A stretch of 64,000 nt of DNA from Microbacteriaceae bacterium (GCA_004297935.1 SCRE01000006.1:124001-188000); one strand, 5' to 3'. Counted from the stretch's first letter, positions 1 through 8,433 are shown. The notes: generated by a model not told the origin, from the sequence alone. Numbers and translations: made by a program.

Positions 1-611
1 AAGAGGGATACGCCGGTGCCCTTGAGGTTGTCTCCCATCGCCTTGAGGTCTGCGAACGTCTTCGGCGGTGTCGAAACGCCTGCTTTCGCAAGCGCAGCCT
101 GGTCGGTGATCAGCACGCGCGTGTTGGTGTCGAGCGGGAGACCGTAATACTTGCCCTTGTACAGGTTCGTCGCGACATTGCCCTTGTAGTCTTTCGCGGC
201 GAGCGCTTTGTAGTCCTTCATCGTGTCGGAGAGCGGGACGAGCACGCCGTCCTGTGCGAACTGAGGAACCCAGCCGAGGTCGGCGCGCACCAGGTCCGGC
301 AGCTGTCCGCCGGCCGCACTCGTCGTGAGCTTCTGGAGCAGAGAGTCGTATGCGATGTCCGTGTACTTGACTGTGATCCCGGGATTGGCCTTCTCGAAGG
401 CCGGAATCAAGGTGTTGTTAAGGGCATCCTGCTGGGTCGAGTTGCCCCCGTTTCCGTAGGATCCCCAGAACGTCAGGGTGACGGGATGATCGGCGGAGCC
501 GTCCTGCCCTGACGAAGTCGACCCGGACGAGGTCGACGAGCAGCCGGTTGCGAGCATCGCTATGGAGGCGACCATCGCGGCCACGGCCGCTAGTGCTGTG
601 GAACGCTTCAT
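1..611 (-). CDS. Sugar ABC transporter substrate-binding lipoprotein (3' end outside window)
   Basis: The gene reads leftwards off the window edge; 203 codons are visible. It starts with ATG at 611 behind an AGGAG motif. The N-terminus is a lipoprotein signal peptide: MKRS, a hydrophobic run, then the lipobox LATGC with lipidated Cys24 and a Ser/Thr/Gly linker. The mature part has the periplasmic-binding-protein opening VTLTFWGSYGN, followed by NPGITVKY and PDLVRADLGW, typical of family 1 carbohydrate-binding proteins (about 420-440 aa when complete). It would capture a sugar outside the membrane and deliver it to permeases presumably encoded to the left. The divergent ROK regulator supports sugar control. 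The substrate cannot be told from sequence. Confidence 0.9.
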   Translation of the reverse strand, partial: MKRSTALAAVAAMVASIAMLATGCSSTSSGSTSSGQDGSADHPVTLTFWGSYGNGGNSTQQDALNNTLIPAFEKANPGITVKYTDIAYDSLLQKLTTSAAGGQLPDLVRADLGWVPQFAQDGVLVPLSDTMKDYKALAAKDYKGNVATNLYKGKYYGLPLDTNTRVLITDQAALAKAGVSTPPKTFADLKAMGDNLKGTGVSL

Positions 612-938
612 TGCAGTTCTCCTGTCGTGAGTTCGGTGCAGTTCGTGAGTTCAGCGCAGTGCACTCTCGAATGAGGGCATAGTTATTTCTAGATCAGAAC
701 TAACCTCGTGTCAATATGTCAGTTTTCGATGTTGATGATCAATTGTTCGTTTACGCTCAAAAAAAACATCTGCGTATGCCGCTCGATGCTTACGGCGCCC
801 GCTGGACACCGCAGGGCGAGTGAGTTGCCCTCGATGTCCGAAGTTATTTCACGACGACGAAGGCTGGCGGCCAAGTTCTTTGTTGTGTGGTTGAATTACC
901 GCAGATTTGCTTCCTGACATGAAGAATGGCGTGATGAG
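612..938. other. Divergent intergenic region, ABC lipoprotein / ROK regulator
   Basis: This 327-base spacer separates the divergent lipoprotein and ROK genes. It must hold both promoters. The clearest element is the inverted repeat at 682-704. A short open frame at 708-917 has no ribosome binding site and no recognisable protein features, so I do not call it. The AT-rich stretch around 715-775 is the likely promoter zone. Confidence 0.5.
682..704. promoter_or_regulatory. Candidate ROK operator (inverted repeat)
   Basis: The arms GTTATTTCT and AGAACTAAC are inverted repeats with one mismatch around a 5-base centre. The site lies between the divergent lipoprotein and the ROK regulator, closer to the lipoprotein. 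AT-rich inverted repeats with TTA/TAA ends are usual for ROK (NagC/Mlc/XylR) repressors. Binding is inferred. Confidence 0.45.
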
Positions 939-2087
939 ATGACGTGGCAACCTGCTGACGACCTCGCACAAGCGGTCGCGCTCGAGGTTCTCCTTCACGG
1001 CCCCCTTGCGCGATCCGAGTTGGCGCGTCGGCTGGGGCTGGCGCCGGCTACGTTGACTCGCATCAGCTCCGAACTCATCGAACTGGGTCTGCTTCTGGAA
1101 GCCCCTAGGCCCACAGAGCGCAAGAACGGCAGACCGTCAGTTCCGCTGGATGTCGTAGCCGACGCGCATCACTTTCTCGGCATCAAGGTATCCGGCGACG
1201 CCGTCATGGCAGCGATCATCGACCTGCGCGCCGACGTCCTCGGATACTTCGAGGAGCCGTTGGTCTCGTCCGACCCCGATTCGGTTGTCGATCAGATCTG
1301 CGGCGTTTCCGCGAAAGCCGGATTCCGGGAACCCATTGACGCCATCGGCATCGGTCTCGGCGGTGTTGTCGACCGGGACGGGGTGGTCAAGAGCGCGCCG
1401 TTCCTCGGCTGGGAGGATGTCCCCATTGCTCGGCTCGTGCAGAGCCGGACTGAAACGCCCAGCTATGCATCGAACGACCTGGCTGCGTTCACCGAGTCCC
1501 AACACTGGTTCGGCCTCGGCACCGGGCATGACAACTTCGCAACTCTGACAATGGGAGTCGGTGTCGGCTTCGGCTGCGTGGCCAACGGCAAACTACTGGC
1601 GAACGCCGACTCCGGGGTGGGGCTCGTCGGTCACTGGCCACTCGACCCGCTAGGCCCACTGTGCAGCCGTGGACATCGGGGATGCGCCGAGGCGATGCTC
1701 ACCCTGCCGTGCATCCTGCGCGATGCTTCGTTCGCACTCGACCGCCCGGTGGAATGGACGGAGTTGATCACGCTGGTGAAGGCCGGCCACCCGGCGGCGA
1801 GCGCGATCGCGCGGTCATCGGGACGCGCACTGGGAAGGCTCATCGCTGCAATAGCCAATCTCACGGCACCCGATCTGGTGATCGTGGGCGGCGAAGCCGT
1901 GGACCTCGCCGCGGTCGCGTCCGACGTCGTCGAGGAAGGGATTCGCGAGCACCGCGATCCGCGTGCCTCCGACGTGCGCGTAGAGCTGACCTCCGGAAGC
2001 AACGAAAGCTGGTGTCGTGGCGCGGCCGTGGCGGCGCTGCAGCGATACGTACTCGATCGCCGTCGAGGATCCCCGCGCGGTCGCTGA
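939..2087 (+). CDS. ROK family transcriptional regulator
   Basis: 382 aa. The N-terminal winged helix-turn-helix (residues about 8-60; GPLARSELARRLGLAPATLTRISSEL) is followed by a ROK sugar-kinase-like domain with GIGLGGVVD and GVGVGFGCV glycine motifs. The usual ROK zinc motif CxCGxxGC appears as CSRGHRGC at about residue 241: the second Cys is Arg, and a GHxGC variant is kept. It probably represses the divergent sugar ABC operon and is released by the sugar or its phosphate. The catalytic segments are degraded in the way expected of a regulator rather than a kinase. The ATG at 939 has only a weak upstream ribosome binding site. Confidence 0.88.
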   Translation: MTWQPADDLAQAVALEVLLHGPLARSELARRLGLAPATLTRISSELIELGLLLEAPRPTERKNGRPSVPLDVVADAHHFLGIKVSGDAVMAAIIDLRADVLGYFEEPLVSSDPDSVVDQICGVSAKAGFREPIDAIGIGLGGVVDRDGVVKSAPFLGWEDVPIARLVQSRTETPSYASNDLAAFTESQHWFGLGTGHDNFATLTMGVGVGFGCVANGKLLANADSGVGLVGHWPLDPLGPLCSRGHRGCAEAMLTLPCILRDASFALDRPVEWTELITLVKAGHPAASAIARSSGRALGRLIAAIANLTAPDLVIVGGEAVDLAAVASDVVEEGIREHRDPRASDVRVELTSGSNESWCRGAAVAALQRYVLDRRRGSPRGR

Positions 2088-2143
2088 GCACCTCTCACCC
2101 GAATCACCAACCCGCCTTGAGCCGTCACCGCAGGTGCAGCCGC

Positions 2144-2149
2144 TAGATT
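2144..2149 (+). promoter_or_regulatory. -10 hexamer TAGATT, leaderless start of the DMT gene
   Basis: TAGATT fits the actinobacterial TANNNT -10. Its spacing puts the transcription start at about 2156, on one of two tandem GTG codons (2153, 2156). No Shine-Dalgarno precedes them, so the transcript is probably leaderless. Confidence 0.45.
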
Positions 2150-2152
2150 CGT

Positions 2153-3094
2153 GTGGTGGCTCTCGATGTGATCTCGTTGACACCGATGCAGTCCCTCGGC
2201 ATCCCGGTCGCGCTGGCCGGGTCGGTCTTCCTTGCGCTCGGAGCCCAATTCCAGCATCGAGGAGTCTCGCAAGTCGACTCGAATCGACTGCCGACGGACA
2301 GAGCCGGCCTGAGCATCCGTCAACTGCTTGCGCTGTTGCACGATCCGTTCTGGGTGCTCGGCACGGTCATGCTGGCGCTGGCGATCGCGTTCCAGCTGTT
2401 CAGCCTGTACCTCGCACCGTTGACCGTGGTGCAGCCGCTCGGCGTCGTCGGCCTGGTGATCACCGCGGTCGTCAACTCACGCGTCACTCGCACTGCGCTG
2501 GGACCACCCGCCATTCGGGCGATCGCGTTCTGCGTGGTCGGCGTCGCGCTGTTCGTGACGACAGCGACCCTGACCACCTCGTCCCGACCGGTGCGCGACT
2601 CGCAACTGGTGACGGTGCTGGTGATTCTCGGATGCGTGCTTCTCCTGCTCGCACTCATCTTCGTGCTCTTCCGCACGAAGTTCACCGCGTTCTTCTACAT
2701 CGTCGGCGCCGGCATCCTCTTCGGATTCGTGGCAACGCTCGCGAAGGTGGTCATCGACCGTGTGCACACGATCATCGTCAGTCAAACGCTCGGCGCTGGA
2801 TTCCACCTGATGCCCGGTGACTGGCTCACGATCGTGTGCGCAGTCGGAATCATCGTCGCATCGCTGTGCGGCACGTACTTCGTACAGACGGCTTACGCAT
2901 CCGGGCCACCGGACCTCGTCGTCGCCGGGCTGACCGTGATCGACCCGATCGTCGGCGTCACAATCGGCATCGTCGTGCTCGACGAGGCGGCGTCCGCTCC
3001 GCTCTGGGCTGCGCTGGTCTTCGTCGTCGCGGGCGCGCTCGCCATCTACGGGGTCTTCCAACTCGCCAAGCACCACCCGCAGATGGCGCACTGA
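2153..3094 (+). CDS. DMT-type integral membrane transporter
   Basis: 313 aa with about nine or ten predicted hydrophobic helices and the two-repeat layout of drug/metabolite (EamA-like) transporters. Examples are VALAGSVFLALGAQFQHRG near the N-terminus and LTVIDPIVGVTIGIVVLDEA near the C-terminus; the second resembles the end of each EamA repeat. The substrate is unknown. There is no Shine-Dalgarno; GTG at 2153 or 2156 sits just where a leaderless transcript would start. It is convergent with the DUF2127 gene, and both stop codons lie in one hairpin (3088-3110). Confidence 0.7.
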   Translation: MVALDVISLTPMQSLGIPVALAGSVFLALGAQFQHRGVSQVDSNRLPTDRAGLSIRQLLALLHDPFWVLGTVMLALAIAFQLFSLYLAPLTVVQPLGVVGLVITAVVNSRVTRTALGPPAIRAIAFCVVGVALFVTTATLTTSSRPVRDSQLVTVLVILGCVLLLLALIFVLFRTKFTAFFYIVGAGILFGFVATLAKVVIDRVHTIIVSQTLGAGFHLMPGDWLTIVCAVGIIVASLCGTYFVQTAYASGPPDLVVAGLTVIDPIVGVTIGIVVLDEAASAPLWAALVFVVAGALAIYGVFQLAKHHPQMAH

Positions 3095-3110
3095 GCACGC
3101 GGCTCAGTGC
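3088..3110. terminator. Bidirectional terminator hairpin between convergent genes
   Basis: GCACTGAGC and GCTCAGTGC form a perfect 9-bp stem with the loop ACGCG. The stem contains the stop codon of the + strand transporter (3092-3094) and that of the - strand DUF2127 gene (3104-3106), so one hairpin can end both transcripts. There is no strong U-tract. Confidence 0.6.
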
Positions 3111-3748
3111 GTTCGGGGCCCGGCAACGGATGATGCCGCAACCTTCGGCTTGATCTCGCGGTACTCCCGGTAGACCAAGACGATGATCACCGCGTCGAGC
3201 ACGGTGAGCAGGATCAGGCCGATCGTGGGGGAGACCAGGGCCGTGTACACCTGATAGGCGAGGAACAGGATCAGCACCGCCAGCGCGTACGGATACGCGC
3301 GGTGCAGCCTGCGCAGCAGACAGTACACGAGCACGAGCTTCACCACGCCGTGCACGATCAGGAAAGCCATCAGAAAGCCGAGTCCGCTCTGCGCGAGACG
3401 ATCGTCGAGATTCTCGACATAACCGGCGATGAAGACGCGAATCGGTCCCGATCCTTCACCAGCCTCTGCCGCGATGGCACTGAGCGCCAGATGCGGGATG
3501 CTCGGCGCAAGCAGCAGAACAAGGCCGACCAGCAGTTCGATGGCGCCGTCGATCCCCTTCAGGATCACGCCGATGAAGTAAAAGACGTCCAGCGGCGTCC
3601 AGCGACGCGGCGGCTTCACGGCAGAACCCGCAGCGCCAGGGCCCGCAGCGCCAGAACCCGTCGCTCCCGATCCCACCGATGTCGACCTCACGGATTTCGA
3701 CCTCACGGATTTCAGGGTACCCGGCTGCACGGCACGTCGATCTTCCAC
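3104..3748 (-). CDS. DUF2127 family membrane protein
   Basis: 214 aa. After a low-complexity Gly/Ala/Ser/Val leader come the conserved start of the domain (LDVFYFIGVILKGIDGAIEL), four hydrophobic helices and a basic tail YREYREIKPKV, the pattern of DUF2127. Its function is unknown. The leader is encoded by two tandem 15-bp duplications (3625-3654 and 3684-3713). The start is uncertain: GTG at 3748 overlaps the upstream gene by 37 bases, and later in-frame GTG codons (for example 3730) are equally possible. It is probably co-transcribed with the upstream polytopic membrane protein. Confidence 0.75.
   Translation of the reverse strand: MEDRRAVQPGTLKSVRSKSVRSTSVGSGATGSGAAGPGAAGSAVKPPRRWTPLDVFYFIGVILKGIDGAIELLVGLVLLLAPSIPHLALSAIAAEAGEGSGPIRVFIAGYVENLDDRLAQSGLGFLMAFLIVHGVVKLVLVYCLLRRLHRAYPYALAVLILFLAYQVYTALVSPTIGLILLTVLDAVIIVLVYREYREIKPKVAASSVAGPRTH
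3625..3713. repeat. Two adjacent 15-bp tandem duplications
   Basis: 3625-3639 and 3640-3654 are near-identical copies (AACCCGCAGCGCCAG and GGCCCGCAGCGCCAG) with a decayed third unit. 3684-3698 and 3699-3713 are identical copies of GACCTCACGGATTTC. Both lie in the leader of the DUF2127 gene and keep frame; the second pair also covers the stop codon of the upstream gene. Confidence 0.85.
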
Positions 3749-5190
3749 ATCGCAGAAGGTGCTCCGTGCAGTGTGTATTCAGCGCTCGGCGAGGCGATAT
3801 CGCAATAGGCCTCCATTGCCACAACCTGCGGCCGCCACAACGGGCCGTGCGAGCGCCGCGAGACGGCGGATGAGAAGTTGCCGACGAGAACCGCAGCGAG
3901 AACCAGCAGCGTGATTGCTGGAAGGAGCGCCTTCCGCGAGCCAGCCCCTGCAACCGACAAGCCTGCAACCGACAAGCCCGCAACCGACAAGTCCACTGCC
4001 AACAAGTCCACCCCCGCGCCCATACCAACACCCCCGCCCACGACACCACGCGGTCGCGCCAGCGCTGCAAGTGCCAACGGCACCAGTGCCAGCAGGAACA
4101 TCGACGGCGTCACCCCGTAACGAGCCAGCCACGGCGCATCCAGCTGGGCATCGCTCATCGTCGCGTAGTCGTAGAACGTGCTCGGGCTCACTTCGACGGC
4201 GATGGCGTAGAACGCCATGGAGCCTATGCCGCACACGCCGATCATCAGCCGCTGCAGCCTCGACCCGCGCAGCAGCCCGATCGAGGCAGCCGCCGCAAAC
4301 GGAAGCAGCAGAACGATGCCGGCGATCGGTCCGGCGACCCCGAGCAGCCACGCGATCGCTTGCGGGTCGGCATTCCACGAGGTCATCACCGCGTTGATGA
4401 GGTAGCCATAGGCGACGGATGCGATCGGCACCGGATTCGCCGAAGACGCACCTCGCGGGTCTGACAGGGTGGCGAGCAGCTGCGCAGCCGCGCCCACGAG
4501 ATAGAGGACGCGCACCGGCAGCATCCGCCGATCGCGCCAGCGCCACAGCATCAAAGGGACGAACGCCGCCATTTGGATCTCGGTCATCGTGGCGAGCAGC
4601 GCGACGCCGGCGAGCAACCAGGCTCCCGTGCGCGTCCGCGGCCGGTACAGCAGGAGCCAGGGCGCCAGCCAGAGGAAGTACCAGTGCAGATTCGCGGTAT
4701 TGCCCAAGACCTCGCGCGGGGCCAGCGGCACAAGCAGCGTGATGGCGGCCAGCCCGAGCCGGAGTGTGCTGCTCGGCACCACGTCCCTGGCACAGATGAA
4801 CACGAGAGCCGCGACGCCTGCGGCCACCACGCACGCACCGAACGCCATAGCGGTCGCCCAGCCGGACACGGGCACGGCCGCCACCGTCCCGGTCGCAATG
4901 AGTCGCGGCACCGTGTGCAGGTAACCGGCATAGGGGGTCGCCAGCGCCGCGATCCCGTGCGTCACGGCGTTCGCGAGGAAGTTGCGCACGTCTTCGGCCC
5001 AGAGGGTGCCCTGATCGTCAGGGGAGAGACGGAGCCATTCGACGACGCTGCCGACCACGAGGATCATGACCCCGAGTGCCGCCGGGCGCCGCCACAGGGG
5101 CGTTGGAATCGGCACTGCCGTGTGCGGGGATGCCTGTCCGGGCGCGCTGATCCGCAGCAATGCGGATGCGTGCCTCCGCGTCGCATGCAC
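3712..5190 (-). CDS. Polytopic membrane protein, possible GT-C type glycosyltransferase
   Basis: 492 aa with about ten or more hydrophobic helices. The motif LWAEDVRNFL near residue 65, followed by PYAGYLHTVPRLIA, is like the first luminal loop of GT-C lipid-linked glycosyltransferases, where acidic residues after helix 1 act in catalysis. I cannot name a specific family, so the assignment is tentative. A 15-bp unit repeated three times plus a decayed copy (3950-4009) inserts a (DLSVAG/LSVAG)n segment between helices. The start is GTG at 5190; no good ribosome binding site separates the alternatives. The DUF2127 gene follows with overlap. Confidence 0.6.
   Translation of the reverse strand: MHATRRHASALLRISAPGQASPHTAVPIPTPLWRRPAALGVMILVVGSVVEWLRLSPDDQGTLWAEDVRNFLANAVTHGIAALATPYAGYLHTVPRLIATGTVAAVPVSGWATAMAFGACVVAAGVAALVFICARDVVPSSTLRLGLAAITLLVPLAPREVLGNTANLHWYFLWLAPWLLLYRPRTRTGAWLLAGVALLATMTEIQMAAFVPLMLWRWRDRRMLPVRVLYLVGAAAQLLATLSDPRGASSANPVPIASVAYGYLINAVMTSWNADPQAIAWLLGVAGPIAGIVLLLPFAAAASIGLLRGSRLQRLMIGVCGIGSMAFYAIAVEVSPSTFYDYATMSDAQLDAPWLARYGVTPSMFLLALVPLALAALARPRGVVGGGVGMGAGVDLLAVDLSVAGLSVAGLSVAGAGSRKALLPAITLLVLAAVLVGNFSSAVSRRSHGPLWRPQVVAMEAYCDIASPSAEYTLHGAPSAMWKIDVPCSRVP
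3950..4009. repeat. 15-bp tandem repeat, 4 units, in membrane protein gene
   Basis: Three near-identical copies of GCAACCGACAAGCCT and one decayed copy (ACTGCCAACAAGTCC) sit head to tail. On the coding strand they give repeated LSVAG pentapeptides; frame is preserved. Confidence 0.9.
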
Positions 5191-5404
5191 CCGGGCGGTC
5201 GGGCGTGTGTTCAGATTCGACGTGGCGTCCTCCAGCTGTGAGCGCGCCCGGAATCGAGTCCGCTGCAGTCAAGCTCCGCGGCAGGTGAACTCAGTCCGGG
5301 CGGCCGCGATGAGCGCACGAGTCCCACCCACCATTCAGCCAAGTCTGCTTTTTCCCAGAGAGGTCCCAAACTGTGCGAATCCGCAGACGGCGCTCACGCC
5401 ACGT

Positions 5405-6313
5405 TCAGACTCCGGCGGCCGTCACAACGAAGTCGGTCGCGAATCCGGCGAAAAGCCCGATCAGCAATCCGGAATAGAGCCAGAAGCTCGCCCCGAACTT
5501 GAACGCGACGCGCAACAACTGCATGATCACGTAGAGGATCGAGCCGGCTGCCAGGGCTAGGAACGCGATCGACACGGCGTCGTTGACGAAGACCGTTCCG
5601 AGCAGCGTGCCGACCACCGTGGGCCCGCCGCCGATCAGGCCGAGGAGCGCGAGCTGCCCCCAGCCGGGACGCCGTTCGTCGGAGGTCAAAGGGGCGCAGA
5701 TGCCGAAGCCCTCTGTCGCATTGTGCAGCCCGAACCCGACCACGAGCACGACTGCCAGTGAGAGCTGCCCGCTCGCAGCGGACTGGCCGATCGCCAGCCC
5801 CTCCGAGAAGTTGTGCAGGCCGATGCCCACCGCGATGAGGAAGGCCAGTCGGCTCGCCGGGCGACCCAGGCGCAGGACGCCCTCGCGCACCGACCCGGCG
5901 GTGAGCCCGCCATCCGGTGTGTTTCCGAACGAATCACCACCGCCGGCGATGCCACCGACCGCGACCGGCACGCGTGTCTCGCGCTTGGCGGCCATGAAGC
6001 GCGCGAGCCAGCGATCGTAAGCCACCAGACTGAGCAGGCCGATCGCAATCGCGCCGAAGAGGATCACCAGCAGCCCGATGAACGGCCACCACGCTGCGTG
6101 CTTGTCCCCGGATGCGTCGACCAGGGCCGCCTCCACCGGTTCGACGGCGTGGGAGAGCACGTCCCACAGGAGGAAGGTGAGCACGCCGATCGTGATGGCG
6201 TTCAGCAGGGCTTGAAGGGTGGTGGATCGGGTCTTCAGCCGTCCGATCGGCAATCCCAGGAAGATGGTGAATCCGGCGATGGCGCCGAGCACGGCGATCT
6301 GAAGCGGGGACAT
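5405..6313 (-). CDS. ZIP family divalent metal transporter
   Basis: 302 aa with about eight hydrophobic helices. Helix 4 has the signature HNFSEGLAIGQSAASG and helix 5 has LHNATEGFGI; these His/Asn/Glu residues line the metal path in ZIP proteins. The middle loop (about residues 105-150) is not His-rich. It would import Zn, Fe or Mn into the cytosol. ATG at 6313 has no Shine-Dalgarno. A -10-like TAGGAT on the minus strand (6364-6369) lies inside a DtxR/IdeR-type palindrome, which suggests iron- or manganese-dependent repression. Confidence 0.88.
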   Translation of the reverse strand: MSPLQIAVLGAIAGFTIFLGLPIGRLKTRSTTLQALLNAITIGVLTFLLWDVLSHAVEPVEAALVDASGDKHAAWWPFIGLLVILFGAIAIGLLSLVAYDRWLARFMAAKRETRVPVAVGGIAGGGDSFGNTPDGGLTAGSVREGVLRLGRPASRLAFLIAVGIGLHNFSEGLAIGQSAASGQLSLAVVLVVGFGLHNATEGFGICAPLTSDERRPGWGQLALLGLIGGGPTVVGTLLGTVFVNDAVSIAFLALAAGSILYVIMQLLRVAFKFGASFWLYSGLLIGLFAGFATDFVVTAAGV

Positions 6314-6351
6314 GCGCGGTTGGCGACTCTCTCTGACAACATCGGGGAAGG

Positions 6352-6370
6352 TTAGGCAAACCTATCCTAA
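6352..6370. promoter_or_regulatory. DtxR/IdeR-type metal box upstream of the ZIP gene
   Basis: TTAGGCAAACCTATCCTAA has TTAGG and CCTAA arms in the 19-bp layout of the DtxR/IdeR iron box. It overlaps the likely -10 hexamer (6364-6369, minus strand), 39 bases upstream of the start codon, a good position for repression by a metal-loaded DtxR-family protein. Confidence 0.7.
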
Positions 6371-6431
6371 TGACATCGTCGCACACAAGTCGACCATGTC
6401 CGAACCGATGGTCGAAACCGCAGGTCCGGCG

Positions 6432-7310
6432 TCAGGCGTTCACGGCCGTGGCGCCGGGCGATGCCAGCACCTTCGCTGCCGTCGCATGCCCGCTGACGCA
6501 GGCCTCCGTCAGGTCGCGCGTAGCAATGAACGTCGAGAGGAACCCGGCCGCGAACGCGTCGCCCGCGCCGGTCAGGTCCTTGATCTCCGCGACCGGCGGC
6601 ACCGGCACGAGGATGCGGTCGGCCTGCGGTCGATGAACCACTGTCGGCTGCGCACCGGCCTTCGTCACGACGATCGTGTCGCCGAGTCGAGCGAGGTTCT
6701 CGCCCGGCTCGCCCGCGATCGACAACCCGAGCAACGCGGATTCGCTGCTGTTGCCGATGAGGAAGTCCGGCTTCACCTCGGCCATCAGGTCGATGAAACG
6801 TTGCACACCGTAGTGCGTGAGCATGCCGGTCGACGACGCGTCGACCGACACCAGGATGCCCCGGCTCTTCGCCCTGCGGATCGCATCGATAGCCGTGCTG
6901 CCGACCGGCTCGCCGTCGAATGAATACGCCGGCACGTGCAGTACCTCGAGGCCGTCGAGCCAGGCATCTGGCACGGTGTCGAGCTGGGTCGCCGCCCCGC
7001 GGTGCGGCAGCATGGTGCGTTCCCCGGTCGGGTCGATCAAGATGACGATCGTCCCGGTGTCGCCCCGCCGTTGCACGCGCACGTCGACGCCTTCCGCGGC
7101 GAGTTCCTGCACAAGTGCGTCACCGAGGCGGTCGTCGCCGACGCATCCGATGAATCGGGTCGGCCCGAGCCGGCTCGCGAAACCGGCCACGTTCGCGGCG
7201 CTGCCGCCGCGAACGTGGAACAGCTCGACGTCGGTGTCCGTTCCGTGTCGCACGTCTTCGGCCAGCCAGACGATGATGTCCTCGACCAGATCTCCGATGA
7301 TCCCCAGCAC
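6432..7310 (-). CDS. psuK: PfkB-family carbohydrate kinase, probable pseudouridine kinase
   Basis: 292 aa ribokinase-fold protein. It has the N-terminal glycine signature RGGSAANVAGFASRLG (about residues 34-50) and the C-terminal PfkB signature DLTGAGDAFAAGF, whose Asp is the catalytic base. The start is GTG at 7310 behind GGAGA. It lies 45 bases downstream of a pseudouridine-5'-phosphate glycosidase on the same strand. The kinase would phosphorylate pseudouridine to pseudouridine 5'-phosphate, the substrate of PsuG. The specificity is inferred from this pairing; sequence alone gives only a PfkB sugar or nucleoside kinase. Confidence 0.8.
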   Translation of the reverse strand: MLGIIGDLVEDIIVWLAEDVRHGTDTDVELFHVRGGSAANVAGFASRLGPTRFIGCVGDDRLGDALVQELAAEGVDVRVQRRGDTGTIVILIDPTGERTMLPHRGAATQLDTVPDAWLDGLEVLHVPAYSFDGEPVGSTAIDAIRRAKSRGILVSVDASSTGMLTHYGVQRFIDLMAEVKPDFLIGNSSESALLGLSIAGEPGENLARLGDTIVVTKAGAQPTVVHRPQADRILVPVPPVAEIKDLTGAGDAFAAGFLSTFIATRDLTEACVSGHATAAKVLASPGATAVNA

Positions 7311-7355
7311 GGTGTCTCCGTTCTCAGCTCACTCGTTCTCAGTTCGTCGGTCGCA

Positions 7356-8267
7356 TCAGTGACTCAGCGCGGTCGCGAGGCGGCCGCCGAGCGCGACGTT
7401 TCCGCGGTACACCTCGATGTTCACCTCGAGGCTGAGCCCGTGTGTGTCGCGCTGAATGAAATCAAGCAGGAACGGCGTGCTGGCGTTGCCTGCGATCCCC
7501 TGCTTGTCGGCCTCCGCCCAGGCGCGCGCCAGGATGTCGTCCAACTGCTCCGGCGGCAACTGCTTGTCCTCCGGGACCGGGTTGGCGAGCAGAACCGCCT
7601 GCGGCAGTGCCAGTGCGTCGCGCGCTCGAATGATCGCTGCGGCCTCCTCAGGGGTCTGCACGGCATATTCAATGCTGAAGCCCGAGTCGGAGACATAGAA
7701 GCCGGGATACCTGGTGGTGCCGAAGCCGATCACCGGGATGTTCAGTGTCTCGAACCGCTCCAGCGTCGCACCGACATCGAGGATCGACTTCACGCCTGCG
7801 CTGATCACGACGATCGGCACCTGCGCGAGCGTCGTCATATCTGCGGACTCGTCGAACGTGTCGGATGCGCCGTGGTGCACGCCGCCCAAGCCGCCGGTGG
7901 AGAACACTTTGACTCCTGCGCGATGCGCCAGGAAGGAGGTGGCGGCGACGGTCGTTCCACCGTGCACGCCCAGCGCCGAGACGACGGGCAGGTCGCGCAG
8001 GCTGACCTTGGCCATGTCGTCCGTCTGGGACAACTCCGTGATCTGCTCCGTGCTCAAGCCGACCGTCGGAACACCGTTGAAGACGCCGATCGTGGCAGGG
8101 GTCACGCCGTCGGCACGGAGGTTCGCCTCGGCTTCGAGGGCGACCTCGAGGTTGCGCGGGCGGGGGAGTCCATGCGTGAAGATCGTCGACTCGAGCGCCA
8201 CGACGGGTCGATTTTCACGCACCGCCCGCTGCACTTCGTCGGAAACGCGGATAACGGACTCGGTCAT
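7356..8267 (-). CDS. psuG: Pseudouridine-5'-phosphate glycosidase
   Basis: 303 aa, the usual PsuG length. Family segments are visible along the protein: PVVALESTIFTHGLPRPRN at residues 22-40, GVPTVGLSTEQI, AVHGGTTVAAT-like GVHGGTTVAAT, FSTGGLGGVHHGA, GAKSILD-like GVKSILD, and LLDFIQRDTHGLSLEVNIEVYRGNVALG at the end. It cleaves pseudouridine 5'-phosphate reversibly to uracil and ribose 5-phosphate, feeding pyrimidine salvage and the pentose phosphate pathway. It is first in a psuG-psuK operon and divergent from a LysR regulator, with a shared operator at 8419-8433. Confidence 0.93.
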   Translation of the reverse strand: MTESVIRVSDEVQRAVRENRPVVALESTIFTHGLPRPRNLEVALEAEANLRADGVTPATIGVFNGVPTVGLSTEQITELSQTDDMAKVSLRDLPVVSALGVHGGTTVAATSFLAHRAGVKVFSTGGLGGVHHGASDTFDESADMTTLAQVPIVVISAGVKSILDVGATLERFETLNIPVIGFGTTRYPGFYVSDSGFSIEYAVQTPEEAAAIIRARDALALPQAVLLANPVPEDKQLPPEQLDDILARAWAEADKQGIAGNASTPFLLDFIQRDTHGLSLEVNIEVYRGNVALGGRLATALSH

Positions 8268-8318
8268 GGTGGACTTCTTTCTTCAGTGTCTTAGATTGTG
8301 GGATGTGCACTGCGGAGG

Positions 8319-8348
8319 TTTGCGCTGCAGGATTTGCGCTGCAAGATC
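8319..8348. repeat. 14-bp direct duplication in psuG/LysR spacer
   Basis: TTTGCGCTGCA occurs at 8319 and again at 8333, with related flanks on a 14-bp period, between the divergent psuG and LysR genes. It could be two regulator half-sites, but it also fits the short tandem duplications seen across this window. Confidence 0.6.
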
Positions 8349-8418
8349 TGCCCTCCGGGCTGATACCAACGCTACGAAGGAATCGCCCAATAATCCAGAA
8401 ACAATGAAGCACCATCCG

Positions 8419-8433
8419 ATAGTCTAAGCCTAT
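8419..8433. promoter_or_regulatory. LysR-type operator ATAG-N7-CTAT, with leaderless LysR promoter
   Basis: ATAGTCTAAGCCTAT has ATAG/CTAT arms around 7 bases, the T-N11-A layout of LysR-type recognition sites. TAGTCT at 8420-8425 fits a -10 hexamer and would start RNA exactly at the ATG at 8432, which has no Shine-Dalgarno. The operator therefore overlaps the regulator's own promoter and start codon. A second copy is at 9368-9382. Confidence 0.6.

Noticed and set aside
708-917. 69-codon frame between the ABC lipoprotein and ROK genes
   Set aside because: No ribosome binding site, odd composition, and it lies over the expected promoters and operator.
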